This document shows, piece by piece, positions 27,441 through 35,655 of a stretch of DNA of 64,000 nucleotides. The notes under the pieces were generated by a model. It did not search any database, was not told the DNA's origin, and saw only the letters and a program-made list of their open reading frames with translations. The position numbers and the translations under genes are program-made. Every line of letters starts with the position of its first letter. Position 1 is the first letter of the stretch. The stretch comes from Flexithrix dorotheae DSM 6795 (lineage in GTDB: Bacteria; Bacteroidota; Bacteroidia; Cytophagales; Flammeovirgaceae), in the NCBI RefSeq assembly GCF_000379765.1, contig NZ_KB903476.1, positions 124,204 to 188,203 of the forward strand, in the 5' to 3' direction.

Positions 27441-27749
27441 ATGGAGAAACTATCCACCCGATTTGATGCTGAAACACTTTTAAAAGTAGCTGAAATACTC
27501 AAAACTATAGCCCATCCTGTAAGACTATCCATATTGGAATTACTGGAAAACAAGGAAAAACTCACAGTTTCCGAACTCATGAAAGGTACAGGAATAGAAC
27601 AATCCTTACTCTCTCATCACCTGATAAAAATGAAAGATAAAGGCGTACTGAAATCCGAAAGAGAGGGGAAGAATATTTTTTACACTTTAGCCGATAAACA
27701 CATTGTAAATATTTTCGATTGTATGGAAGGCTGTTCTATTATAAAGTAG
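27441..27749 (+). CDS. ArsR/SmtB-family transcriptional repressor
   Basis: 102 residues from ATG at 27441 (a TTG 7 codons upstream is in frame). Winged helix with the typical LKTIAHPVRLSILELLENKEKLTVSELMKG start, recognition helix QSLLSHHLIKMKDKGVL and wing REGKNIFYTLADKHI. No CxC metal site as in ArsR; the C-terminal DCMEGCSIIK has two cysteines (CxxxC) that could sense metal, thiol or redox state. No efflux or detoxification gene follows, so the regulon is elsewhere or autoregulatory only. Confidence 0.9.
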   Translation: MEKLSTRFDAETLLKVAEILKTIAHPVRLSILELLENKEKLTVSELMKGTGIEQSLLSHHLIKMKDKGVLKSEREGKNIFYTLADKHIVNIFDCMEGCSIIK

Positions 27750-28238
27750 CATTTTTTAATAAAAATTTCTTCAGCTGGCGCATGTGCCATTCCCTCCAAA
27801 ACCAATGTAACGGTTATAATAATAAAATTCACTTCATTTTTCAATGTTGAAAAAAGACTCAAAGTAATTTTACTCCTTAGCAATGGGGCTATTGGACACC
27901 ATAGCGCAGAATCTCATCCTAAATTTTTGTTACCAAAAACAGGGAATTTACCAAAAATTTCCTCAAAAAATATATACAACTTTTTCCATATTTTTTTAAT
28001 TTAGTACTACTTAATTCGCTGTGGGTCGGCTACCCTTTAACCGGAAAATGTTCTTTAATTTATGTTGAATTAAGTCTTATAGGTTATTTAATCAAGCATT
28101 TACTTTTTAGTTAAATGATAAATGAGTTTGGGTTTAATTTTTACCCGGATAAACTTCATCCTAAAGCACCAGGGTTATTTCTTACTCTTTGTGCTTATTT
28201 TTCTAAAATTATTTATTGAATTAAACGACATAAGAAGC
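27750..28238. other. intergenic, nothing distinct
   Basis: About 490 bp between the arsR-like gene and the LOTUS-domain gene. No effector gene of the repressor, no clear promoter box and no strong hairpin were seen. In-frame codons upstream of 28239 could extend the next gene to 28122 but would add an unlikely hydrophobic leader. Confidence 0.45.
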
Positions 28239-28481
28239 ATGGAAAACTTGGAAATTGAAAAAGTAATTAAAAATGCTTTAGCTGAAAGTTGTGATGAAAC
28301 AGGTTGGGCCAACTTAGCCAAAGTAGGTACAGAACTTCGAAAAAACGGAGTAAAGTATGGGAAGCTCTCCCGTTTTTTCAACAATTATCAGGATTTGGTG
28401 GAGGTAAAAACGGATTATTCCATAAACCCTCCTGTAGTTTATGCTAAATTAAGAGAACATCAGGAAGAACTGGCTTCATAA
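28239..28481 (+). CDS. small stand-alone LOTUS (OST-HTH)-like protein
   Basis: 80 residues from ATG at 28239. The body, GWANLAKVGTELRKNGVKYG then KLSRFFNNYQDLVEV, matches the LOTUS/OST-HTH winged-helix pattern (W-x2-L-x-x-V-G-x-x-L, then KL-x-x-F-L/F-x-x-Y-x-D-L-V-E-V). LOTUS domains bind RNA, including G-quadruplex RNA, and are usually fused to NYN nuclease domains; here the domain is the whole protein. An in-frame extension to 28122 would place 39 mostly hydrophobic residues first, which I consider non-coding. Followed by a perfect terminator. Domain call is by motif only. Confidence 0.7.
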   Translation: MENLEIEKVIKNALAESCDETGWANLAKVGTELRKNGVKYGKLSRFFNNYQDLVEVKTDYSINPPVVYAKLREHQEELAS

Positions 28482-28500
28482 AAATTGACAAACATATCAT

Positions 28501-28545
28501 AAAAAAAGCCGCTGTTGGTTTATTCAACAGCGGCTTTCTATTTTA
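28501..28545. terminator. bidirectional hairpin terminator
   Basis: Perfect 13-bp stem AAAGCCGCTGTTG/CAACAGCGGCTTT (28505-28517, 28525-28537), 7-nt loop, between the convergent LOTUS and trxA genes. Confidence 0.92.
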
Positions 28546-28560
28546 TAAATAAAACTCAAA

Positions 28561-28887
28561 TTAAGCTATCTGAGCTTCAACTCTTCCCTGAAGATCTGCT
28601 TTTGAAGATGCTCCTACTACTTTGTCTACTACTTCTCCTCCTTTAAACACCATCATTGTAGGGATACTCCTGATTCCAAATTTAGCAGCTGTTTCCGGAT
28701 TGGCATCAACGTCCAGTTTTCCAATTACGGCTTTTCCATCAAAATCTCCTGCCAATTCTTCTACTACCGGAGCCATCATTAAACATGGTCCACACCAGGT
28801 AGCCCAGAAATCCACTAATACAGGGTTTTCAGAGTTTAACACAACTTCTTCAAAGTTATCATCTGTTATTTCAATTGCTTTTCCCAT
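28561..28887 (-). CDS. trxA: thioredoxin
   Basis: 108 residues, a complete thioredoxin fold without signal peptide. Active site WCGPC (31-35), conserved buried Asp25 in VLVDFWATW and cis-proline in RSIPTMMVF. General cytoplasmic disulfide reductase. The leader on the minus strand has a small perfect hairpin TAGAGG-TGAGT-CCTCTA. Single gene. Confidence 0.96.
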   Translation of the reverse strand: MGKAIEITDDNFEEVVLNSENPVLVDFWATWCGPCLMMAPVVEELAGDFDGKAVIGKLDVDANPETAAKFGIRSIPTMMVFKGGEVVDKVVGASSKADLQGRVEAQIA

Positions 28888-29048
28888 TTTAAAATCTATT
28901 TTGTTGATAAAATTTATTCTTGATTATTTTAATAATTTTAGAGGACTCACCTCTATAATCCCTTATATATCAAATTTGCTGCAAAAAAAGTTCAAAAGAC
29001 ATTCTGTCAGTTTTTGATATTTTTCAGATAAACCAGGATTAACATTAA

Positions 29049-29636
29049 TTATTCTTCAATCCACTCCACTTTTTGGGAAATATCACCTCTTTTGCCCTCT
29101 GCCAGTTCATGTTTCGGATAGCCCAAATAGAAGAAACCTAATAATTTATCTTTATCTCCCAAACCAAAAAAATCTTTGGCCTCTTCCCAATAAGTCACTC
29201 CCCCACTACCCCAATAGCCACCAATTCCATAGGCAGTCGCTGTAAGGTAAATATTCTGCACGGCACAAGCCACAGCTTCCACCTCCTCAATCTCCGGAAT
29301 CTTCTCAGATTCCTGCCTTTTCATAGCTACTGCAATGATGTGTGAGGCTTTAAGCGGTTTGGCCTTTAGCTTGGTGAATTTTGCTTCAGAAAAATTTTCA
29401 GGGGCAGTTAGCTTTTTATATAAACCAGATTGGAAGTCAGCAAATTTTTTCAAACCATCTCCGGAAAAAACAAAGAATCTCCAAGGTTCAGTTTTTCCGT
29501 GAGAAGGTGCCCAATTGGCATTTTCCAACAACTGTTCAATGATTTTTTTATCAATGGTTTGTTCACTAAACTGGTCTACAAAAACTGACCTTCTGGATTT
29601 TATCAACCGATTAACTTCTTCTGTATTAAAACTCAC
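29049..29636 (-). CDS. nitroreductase-family flavoprotein
   Basis: 195 residues. FMN-binding N-terminal LIKSRRSVFVDQFSEQ, the NWAPSHGKTEPWRFFVF block and C-terminal GIGGYWGSGGVTYWEEAKDFFGLGDKDKLLGFFYLGYP are typical of the TdsD/YdjA-like nitroreductase branch. Reduces nitro, quinone or enone substrates with NAD(P)H; substrate not predictable. The start codon is GTG (29636), with no in-frame ATG upstream. The second nitroreductase-like protein in the window (47651) belongs to a different branch. Confidence 0.9.
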   Translation of the reverse strand: MSFNTEEVNRLIKSRRSVFVDQFSEQTIDKKIIEQLLENANWAPSHGKTEPWRFFVFSGDGLKKFADFQSGLYKKLTAPENFSEAKFTKLKAKPLKASHIIAVAMKRQESEKIPEIEEVEAVACAVQNIYLTATAYGIGGYWGSGGVTYWEEAKDFFGLGDKDKLLGFFYLGYPKHELAEGKRGDISQKVEWIEE

Positions 29637-29994
29637 GTTTAAGGATTAATTTTTTATTTAAAAAATTCAGTTGTTTCCCAACCACTTACTTTTCTACAAA
29701 AAGCTTCAAAAATTAAGACGCAAAGATAGTGATAAAGCAGTGGTAAAATAATAGAGAAACCACTTTTATTTCATCAATAGCGCATATATCCAATTGATTT
29801 TATTGATAAATGATTAGCTGCAAAAAAGTATCAGATTTAAAAATAAAAGAAACCCTAAAATGTACTTTCTTTGCAAATACAAACCAATTGACAAAAATAA
29901 GGTTTCTTTGATAGGAAAGAGCCTAAATTTACCATGGCCTAACCAGCCAAGCCTCCGGAAAGTTCCGGAACCAATAAACAACAAAACACATAAT
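29637..29994. other. intergenic, divergent nitroreductase/proline dehydrogenase region
   Basis: 358 bp. It includes 45 in-frame codons upstream of the proline dehydrogenase start (29860-29994) that do not resemble the family and are read as leader. No convincing promoter match. Confidence 0.4.
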
Positions 29995-31200
29995 ATGATG
30001 ACAGAGAATTTACATATAAACTTCACTGACACCAGGATTGCATTTGCTTCTAAAAACAGTAATTCACTCCGGAAAGCTTACTTTCTTTTTTCCCTCATGA
30101 ACTGGAATGGGCTGGTAAAACTGGGAACATTTTTCATCCAGCTCGCTCTGAAACTTAACCTTCCTGTAAAGCCATTTATCAGGCGAACTTTATTCTCACA
30201 ATTTTGCGGTGGTGAAAACATAGAAGATTGTAACAAAACCATTCGCCTACTTTCTGAATACAATATTGGGACAATCCTGGATTATGCAGTGGAAGGAGCT
30301 TCCAATGAAAAACATTTTTTAAAAACCTTTAATGAAACTCTTGCAAACGTGCAGAAATCTGCAGGATTAAAAGAAATTCCCTTTTGTGTTTTTAAAATTA
30401 CTGGCCTGGCTTCACATGCGCTTTTAGCCAAAATTCAATCAAAAAAACCCTTATCCCCTAAAGAAGAGGAACAGTTTGAAAAACTAAGAGTAAGAGTGGA
30501 TACCATTTGCCAGACTGCTTTTGAACATAAAGTTAGGCTTTTTATCGATGCTGAAGAAACCTGGATTCAGGTACCTATAGACAACCTGGTAAGGGAAATG
30601 ATGGAAAAATACAATAAAAATTCCCCTATTGTATACAATACATATCAGCTGTATTGTGTGAATAAATTGCTGGATTTAAAAAACGATTACAAACTAGCCA
30701 AAGAGCGTGGTTATTTCCTGGGGGCCAAGTTAGTGAGAGGCGCCTACATGGAAAAAGAAAGAGAAAGGGCTGAACGGCTCGGTTACCCTGATCCCATCCA
30801 ACCCAATAAAACGGCCTGTGATTTGGACTACAATACTGCACTTGAATTTTGTGTGAAACATATTGATACAATTGCCATTTGTGCCGGAACACATAATGAA
30901 AATTCATGTTACCATCTTACTGCGCTTTTGCGAAAACATGACATTCCCAATGGCCACTCTCATATTCACTTTGCCCAGCTATATGGCATGAGTGATAATA
31001 TTTCATTTAACCTGAGCAAAGCGGGGTACAATGTAGCCAAATACGTACCTTACGGCCCAATAAAAGCAGTGCTTCCGTATCTTTTTAGAAGAGCAGAAGA
31101 AAACACTTCCATTGCCGGGCAAACCAGTCGTGAATTCAACTTGATAAAATCAGAGTTGAAAAGAAGAAAGTCAGAAAAAGCAGTTAAAGCGCATCAATAG
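29995..31200 (+). CDS. proline dehydrogenase
   Basis: 401 residues from the double ATG at 29995/29998; the family homology begins at [16 protein letters not shown] a few residues later, so longer in-frame starts are rejected. TIM-barrel ProDH domain with [17 protein letters not shown] and the FAD/NAD-related C-terminal [15 protein letters not shown]. Oxidises L-proline to P5C with electrons to the quinone pool; a monofunctional PutA-N form, so the P5C dehydrogenase must be elsewhere. Its 3' end overlaps the convergent pterin dehydratase gene by 17 bp. Confidence 0.93.
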   Translation: MMTENLHINFTDTRIAFASKNSNSLRKAYFLFSLMNWNGLVKLGTFFIQLALKLNLPVKPFIRRTLFSQFCGGENIEDCNKTIRLLSEYNIGTILDYAVEGASNEKHFLKTFNETLANVQKSAGLKEIPFCVFKITGLASHALLAKIQSKKPLSPKEEEQFEKLRVRVDTICQTAFEHKVRLFIDAEETWIQVPIDNLVREMMEKYNKNSPIVYNTYQLYCVNKLLDLKNDYKLAKERGYFLGAKLVRGAYMEKERERAERLGYPDPIQPNKTACDLDYNTALEFCVKHIDTIAICAGTHNENSCYHLTALLRKHDIPNGHSHIHFAQLYGMSDNISFNLSKAGYNVAKYVPYGPIKAVLPYLFRRAEENTSIAGQTSREFNLIKSELKRRKSEKAVKAHQ

Positions 31201-31411
31201 CTTTTGCCAGTTGGTGATCCTTATCAGTTACAATGTCACCGGCATCATGCGTATTGAGAAAAATCTCTACCTTATTGTACACATTTGTCCAGTAAGGATG
31301 GTGGTTTTGCTGCTCAGCCAGCATGGCTACTTTGGTCATAAAAGCAAATGCTTCTTTAAAATCTTTAAACTCGAATGATTTTGTCAATTGGTTATTTTCT
31401 TCTTTCCACAT
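31184..31411 (-). CDS. 4a-hydroxytetrahydrobiopterin dehydratase (PCD/DCoH)
   Basis: 75 residues, a short but complete PCD core. The catalytic histidines are His37-His38 in QNHHPYW and His55 in NTHDAG, matching the family signature H-H/N-P-x-W ... T-H-D. Regenerates quinonoid dihydropterin after phenylalanine hydroxylation; no phenylalanine hydroxylase gene is present in this window. The usual length is about 95-100, and the N-terminal strand is trimmed. Convergent 17-bp overlap with proline dehydrogenase. Confidence 0.92.
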   Translation of the reverse strand: MWKEENNQLTKSFEFKDFKEAFAFMTKVAMLAEQQNHHPYWTNVYNKVEIFLNTHDAGDIVTDKDHQLAKAIDAL

Positions 31412-31449
31412 AGTATTTTAGGGTTTGTGATTGGTTAAAGTTTTAAAAA

Positions 31450-31992
31450 TTAATTGCCATACATTACATCACTTCTCAAAACATATTTGATCCCTTCTTC
31501 AATTGGAATTCCCTCATGTTTCTGCTCGTGGATAAAACATAAAGCAGTCCCAATTTTGGGAATAATGCTAACCTCATCAAATTTTGTTATTCCTCCTTTG
31601 TAATTGTCATTGAGGTAAACAAGAAAAGTTATTCTGCTTTCTTCAGATTCCCCACGTTTGAATCTACCATCTATATGACGTTTAAACCGCTGCTCTCGCT
31701 CATATCTATAAAACCGAAACATTTCATTTAAGCCAACGGCAATGGAATTTTCAATTTTGAATGGACAAAATGGAGCAAGCCTTTCCCACAAGCGACCAGC
31801 TAATTCCTCATCCTCAAAAAGAATTCTTTCATTATTTCTCAATCCCTTCACCATTTTTGCTCCTTCAGGAAAGCTAACCTTTGCTTCCTCATATCCTATC
31901 TCCTCGCTAAAGGCAATTAAATTTTCACATTCTTCTCTTTCCATGAAATTTTCAATTGTCCAAATTTTATCAGTGTGATAATTAATTTCCAT
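31450..31992 (-). CDS. 2-oxoglutarate/Fe(II) oxygenase (prolyl-4-hydroxylase-like)
   Basis: 180 residues from ATG at 31992 (TTG three codons earlier also possible). Iron ligands HxD in FKRHIDGRF (about 113-115) and a distal His in HEQKHEG (about 156-160), followed by the 2OG-binding arginine in KYVLRSDVMY. Resembles prolyl-4-hydroxylase-type 2OG oxygenases (P4Hc). No export signal, so it acts in the cytoplasm; substrate unknown. The interval after its start carries a copy of a dispersed hairpin repeat. Confidence 0.87.
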   Translation of the reverse strand: MEINYHTDKIWTIENFMEREECENLIAFSEEIGYEEAKVSFPEGAKMVKGLRNNERILFEDEELAGRLWERLAPFCPFKIENSIAVGLNEMFRFYRYEREQRFKRHIDGRFKRGESEESRITFLVYLNDNYKGGITKFDEVSIIPKIGTALCFIHEQKHEGIPIEEGIKYVLRSDVMYGN

Positions 31993-32018
31993 TTCAATCA
32001 AGAGTTTTTAGTCCTTGC

Positions 32019-32105
32019 AGGGTATTCTCATAAAGAGCCCCTGCCCTCGTACTTCAGTACAAATTTGAACACAGGGTCGCGAAAATGCAGCCCCTGCTTA
32101 GACTT
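32019..32105. repeat. dispersed two-hairpin intergenic repeat, copy A
   Basis: Contains CAGGGTCGCGAAAAT (32072-32086) followed by CAGCCCCTGC, 29 of 32 positions identical to 48421-48452, and ACTTCAG at the same 14-nt distance upstream in both copies. A first hairpin (GCAGGG...CCCCTGC) precedes it. Lies between two minus-strand genes. Confidence 0.75.
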
Positions 32106-32190
32106 AAATTTTATATCAAGTATTAGAGTTTAACAAGCCGCCAAATCTCACTTTGATTTTTTTGAAAGACCAATTAATAAAAAACATGAA

Positions 32191-33681
32191 TTATTCACCT
32201 CCATAAAGCGCCTTAGCAGCCTTCTCATATTTGTCACCGGCTTCCCACTGTGGCCTTTCCTTTTTATTGGCAATTAGCCGGGCAGAGTACACATAAGCCT
32301 GGCAAAATTTCAATAAATAATCGAAATCCATAGTATCAACTTCATCGGTTACCTGATGGTAGGTTTTCATTATTTCTGCATCAAATGCTTTTAAGCCTTC
32401 GCTAAACGTAGGAGCAGGAATGCCCTTGGCTGCAAAATTCACATTATCCGACCGATCGAAAAGCCCCTGTTCTGGTGATGGATCACCAAACACACCAAGC
32501 CCAAAGGCCTCACTTCCTTTTTCAATTTCTTCTTTAGCTCCGGTTCTATCCAGTCCAATTACGGAAACCAATGAGGTATCATTATAACCCGCTCCGTCAA
32601 TATTCAGATTGAAAATACATTTATTAAGTGGAATTAATGGATGTTCACTATAATACTGACTTCCCAATAAACCCATTTCCTCCCCTGTGAAAGCAATAAA
32701 CAAAACCGACCTGGCAGGAGGTTTCTCACCTAAAGCTTTGGCAGCAGCAATTAAACCTACTACCCCCATACCATTATCCCGTGCACCATTAAAAATAGAG
32801 TCTTCTGGTGTGCCTCCCGGAGCATGACTAGCTGTACCTACATGATCATAATGCGCAGATAAGATAATAAACTCATCTTTCAGTGCTGCATCCGCACCTT
32901 CAATCATCCCCACTACATTTTGAGTCCTCACCAGAGATTTTATTAAACCAGATGTTTCAAAACTGATATGTTTATCCTCTTCCTTATTGATTTTTGCCAA
33001 TAATGCCTTACTTTCATCATTAATCCAAAAATGTACTAATTTGGCATTAGCTTCTTCATCTGAAACCATCTCCATTCGGGTATTATTGAGATAATTTACA
33101 ATAGATTTCCAGGGCAATTGTAAATGATACAGTTCAATTAATGCCTTTGCACCCAACTTTTCAGCCAACTGCCTTTTCCCTTTACTTGCCTGGAATGCTT
33201 CCATGGGATTTTGCGAATTAGGTATACCAAATTGTGCGACTACAATTTTATCTTTTACATCCTTTTCCTTAAAGTCCTTTTCCTCTCCATAACCTACGAA
33301 AACCGCCTCCCCTTCTTCCTGATTTTCTTTTCCATGAATAAGTAAGGCCTCTGCCCCATTTTCAAAAGTCTTCCCTCCCCAGGAAAGGCTGGCAATTTTT
33401 GCCGGAGCTACATTTTGTAAGGAGAAATATTGGAAATAATCATCATTGTCGGGTGTTGGCTTTATACCACTTGCCCTAAATTGCTCAGCAATATATCTGG
33501 CGGCTAAATTATTTCCTTGTTCCCCTGTTCTCCTTCCCATCATGGCATCTGAAGCAATAATTCTCAAATGCTTTTCCAGTACTGATTTTTCTAATTTTGA
33601 TTCTGGTAAATCCTTCACTTTCTGCGCTATGGAAGAAAGTGAAATTGCAGTTAAAAAGACTAATAATAATGTTTTTATCAT
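32191..33681 (-). CDS. exported M28-family metallopeptidase with PA domain
   Basis: 496 residues. Signal peptide (1-19). A protease-associated insert occupies about 110-250, and the M28 zinc peptidase core follows. Metal and catalytic residues are recognisable: SAHYDHVG (His, Asp), GARDNGMG (bridging Asp), FTGEEMGLLG (catalytic Glu and metal Glu), NIDGAG (Asp) and MKTYHQVTDE (His). Aminopeptidase-type digestion of peptides in the periplasm or outside. Monocistronic; a related family of multi-copy enzymes is common in Bacteroidota. Confidence 0.94.
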   Translation of the reverse strand: MIKTLLLVFLTAISLSSIAQKVKDLPESKLEKSVLEKHLRIIASDAMMGRRTGEQGNNLAARYIAEQFRASGIKPTPDNDDYFQYFSLQNVAPAKIASLSWGGKTFENGAEALLIHGKENQEEGEAVFVGYGEEKDFKEKDVKDKIVVAQFGIPNSQNPMEAFQASKGKRQLAEKLGAKALIELYHLQLPWKSIVNYLNNTRMEMVSDEEANAKLVHFWINDESKALLAKINKEEDKHISFETSGLIKSLVRTQNVVGMIEGADAALKDEFIILSAHYDHVGTASHAPGGTPEDSIFNGARDNGMGVVGLIAAAKALGEKPPARSVLFIAFTGEEMGLLGSQYYSEHPLIPLNKCIFNLNIDGAGYNDTSLVSVIGLDRTGAKEEIEKGSEAFGLGVFGDPSPEQGLFDRSDNVNFAAKGIPAPTFSEGLKAFDAEIMKTYHQVTDEVDTMDFDYLLKFCQAYVYSARLIANKKERPQWEAGDKYEKAAKALYGGE

Positions 33682-33778
33682 ATCCTATAATAAATAAATT
33701 TATTCCATGAATAATTTCCCGGACTTTACTTCGGCTCTCCGTGATTTTGACTCACAATAATGAATCTAATCCTTGTCT

Positions 33779-34180
33779 CTATCTGGCTAAGTTACGCAAA
33801 GAGCTTAAAAACAAACCCAAACCTCCAATGAATAAAACAAGAATGGTGATTAACTCAAATAAGGTCATTCTCTGCATTGTAAAATGCAGACTGGTAATTA
33901 CCCCAAACCCTAGCATGATCAGGGAACCAATGGCCAGGAACCAGCCCAAATAGTTAGCTGAATTAAAAAAGATCATTCCTATGCCAATAATAAAAGGAAT
34001 CAGTACAAAACCGGAAGTTAACCTGAACCCTCCAAATGAATATAAACTGTACCCCAGGCCAAAACTATTGGTTACATGGATTGAATTTAGAAATAGATAT
34101 CCGCCACCGATAAGCATAATCAGTCCTAGAAAAAATCTGCCAATTCCTCCCTGCGACCCTCCTGCTCCTTTAATTTCCAT
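33779..34180 (-). CDS. small four-helix membrane protein
   Basis: 133 residues. Glycine-rich N-terminus, then four hydrophobic helices at about 14-32, 56-73, 77-97 and 106-127, with short loops; the last helix ends LSSLRNLAR with positive charges. No domain recognised. Looks like a real gene (codon use, helix periodicity, clean start) but function is unknown. It sits between M28 peptidase and HhH genes with its own spacer. Confidence 0.75.
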   Translation of the reverse strand: MEIKGAGGSQGGIGRFFLGLIMLIGGGYLFLNSIHVTNSFGLGYSLYSFGGFRLTSGFVLIPFIIGIGMIFFNSANYLGWFLAIGSLIMLGFGVITSLHFTMQRMTLFELITILVLFIGGLGLFLSSLRNLAR

Positions 34181-34521
34181 TTTTTAATATTTATTTAAGT
34201 GAACAATATTAGGCAAACGGGCAACACAAGCTTCCCTAACAAAACCTAAGAATCATTCTTAAATTTAATTAAAGAAATATAATAATTGACGGCTTGCAGT
34301 TTTTTATTGAGGTTCCCCTAGTTATAGCTCCACTGAATATCAGACAATTACAAATGCAAACAAGCTATAATTTTCTAACTATACAGAAAATAAGAAGAGT
34401 AAATATTTTATACACGTAATAAACTCTCGTTAATCATTAAAAAAATGAAATCTTTCCAAAGAATCCATAAAATTAATTTTGGTAATGCGAGTTAATAAAT
34501 AAAAAAGTCAAAAAACCTTCA
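34181..34521. other. intergenic with possible HhH-gene promoter
   Basis: About 340 bp divergent spacer. TAATTTTG (34474-34481) matches the -7 box TAnnTTTG 40 bp before the HhH gene; the -33 element is unclear. Nothing else found. Confidence 0.5.
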
Positions 34522-35472
34522 ATGAACGAAATAAAAAACTGGATAAAATCATATTTCAGCTTTTCCAACAGGGAAACTAATGGGTTTGTAGTATTAGTCA
34601 TAATTATGGCTATTTTACTCATGAGTCCCTTTTGTTCTCGTTTTTTGATGAAAAAACCTGCTAAAAACTGGGACAGTGATCTTGAAAAACTTGAAATTCT
34701 TGCCGCTCAGCTAGAGCCTCAGTTCACCGCCAAAAAAGCAAAAAAGGAAATGAATTCTTCAAAAACTTCATTTCCCAAAAAGGTTGTTAAATATTTTAAT
34801 TTCAATCCCAATGAGATCAGTTTGTCGGAATGGGAAAAACTTGGGGTTGCCACCTACCTGGGTAAAAGAATTTTAAAATATGTTGAAAAAGGAGGAAGTT
34901 TTAAGATTAAATCAGATCTGAAAAAGATTTATGGTTTTCCCGAAGAAGCTTATTCAAAACTGGAGCCTTATATAGACTTACCTGAGGCTTTTTCAAAAAA
35001 AGAAAAATTTAAAGCGGAAAATAAAACGTATCCGGATGTTAAAAAACATATTGAAAAGACGGAAGTAAAAATTTCCTCTTTTGACATAAATAAGGCAGAT
35101 ACCACCACATTAAAGCAAATTAGAGGAATTGGCTCCAAACTTTCCACAAGAATTGTGAAATTCAGAGACAAACTTGGTGGTTTTCATTCTCTGGAACAGG
35201 TAAAGGAAGTCTATGGACTTAAAGAAGAAGTTTATCTTTCCTTAATCGAAAAAGCTGAAATTACCGACTTATCGATTCAAAAGATTAATATCAACCGGGC
35301 AGATGAAACTATGCTTAAGTCTCACCCCTATATCGATTGGAAACTGGCCAAAATTATTGTGAATTACAGAAAACAGCATGGCAATTACAACTCTATTGAA
35401 GATTTGAAAAAAATAAAAATAGTCACGGAAGAACTTGCAATACAGGTTCAACCCTACATTAGTTTCCAATAA
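34522..35472 (+). CDS. membrane-anchored helix-hairpin-helix protein (ComEA-like)
   Basis: 316 residues. One N-terminal membrane helix (19-37) and a charged stalk, then three HhH-type modules at about 92-152, 187-246 and 254-314, each of the form 'FxxNxAdxxxL...GIgxxlaxxIvkyR.khGxfxsiedLkkvyg'. The middle module (INKADTTTLKQIRGIGSKLS) has the best GIG hairpin. ComEA of competence systems carries a similar DNA-binding HhH anchored at the membrane. A DNA-binding role, perhaps in uptake, is inference. A hairpin terminator lies about 125 bp downstream. Confidence 0.9.
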   Translation: MNEIKNWIKSYFSFSNRETNGFVVLVIIMAILLMSPFCSRFLMKKPAKNWDSDLEKLEILAAQLEPQFTAKKAKKEMNSSKTSFPKKVVKYFNFNPNEISLSEWEKLGVATYLGKRILKYVEKGGSFKIKSDLKKIYGFPEEAYSKLEPYIDLPEAFSKKEKFKAENKTYPDVKKHIEKTEVKISSFDINKADTTTLKQIRGIGSKLSTRIVKFRDKLGGFHSLEQVKEVYGLKEEVYLSLIEKAEITDLSIQKININRADETMLKSHPYIDWKLAKIIVNYRKQHGNYNSIEDLKKIKIVTEELAIQVQPYISFQ

Positions 35473-35597
35473 TAATTTCAAAACAAACCGCTCACTTCCT
35501 GATCAACAAATAGGGACGAAAATTATAACCCACATAAGCCATAATTCTTTTCACCAATTATTTACTAACATCTACTAATTGGATTATTTAATAAAAC

Positions 35598-35634
35598 AAA
35601 AAGGATTTCTGCCATTGCAGGAATCCTTTTTTAT
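35598..35634. terminator. bidirectional hairpin terminator
   Basis: Near-perfect 15-bp stem (35598-35612 with 35617-35631, one mismatch, 4-nt loop) with A and T runs, between convergent HhH and oxidoreductase genes. Confidence 0.85.
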
Positions 35635-35655
35635 TATGATGATTAAAACTAAAAC

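Noticed and set aside
27680-27883. 67-codon minus-strand frame over the arsR end
   Set aside because: Overlaps the arsR-like gene and shows no protein features.
28122-28238. N-terminal extension of the LOTUS-like gene
   Set aside because: Adds 39 mostly hydrophobic residues before a clean ATG; not expected for a small RNA-binding protein.
29860-29994. N-terminal extension of proline dehydrogenase
   Set aside because: Family homology starts after the double ATG at 29995; upstream residues do not match.
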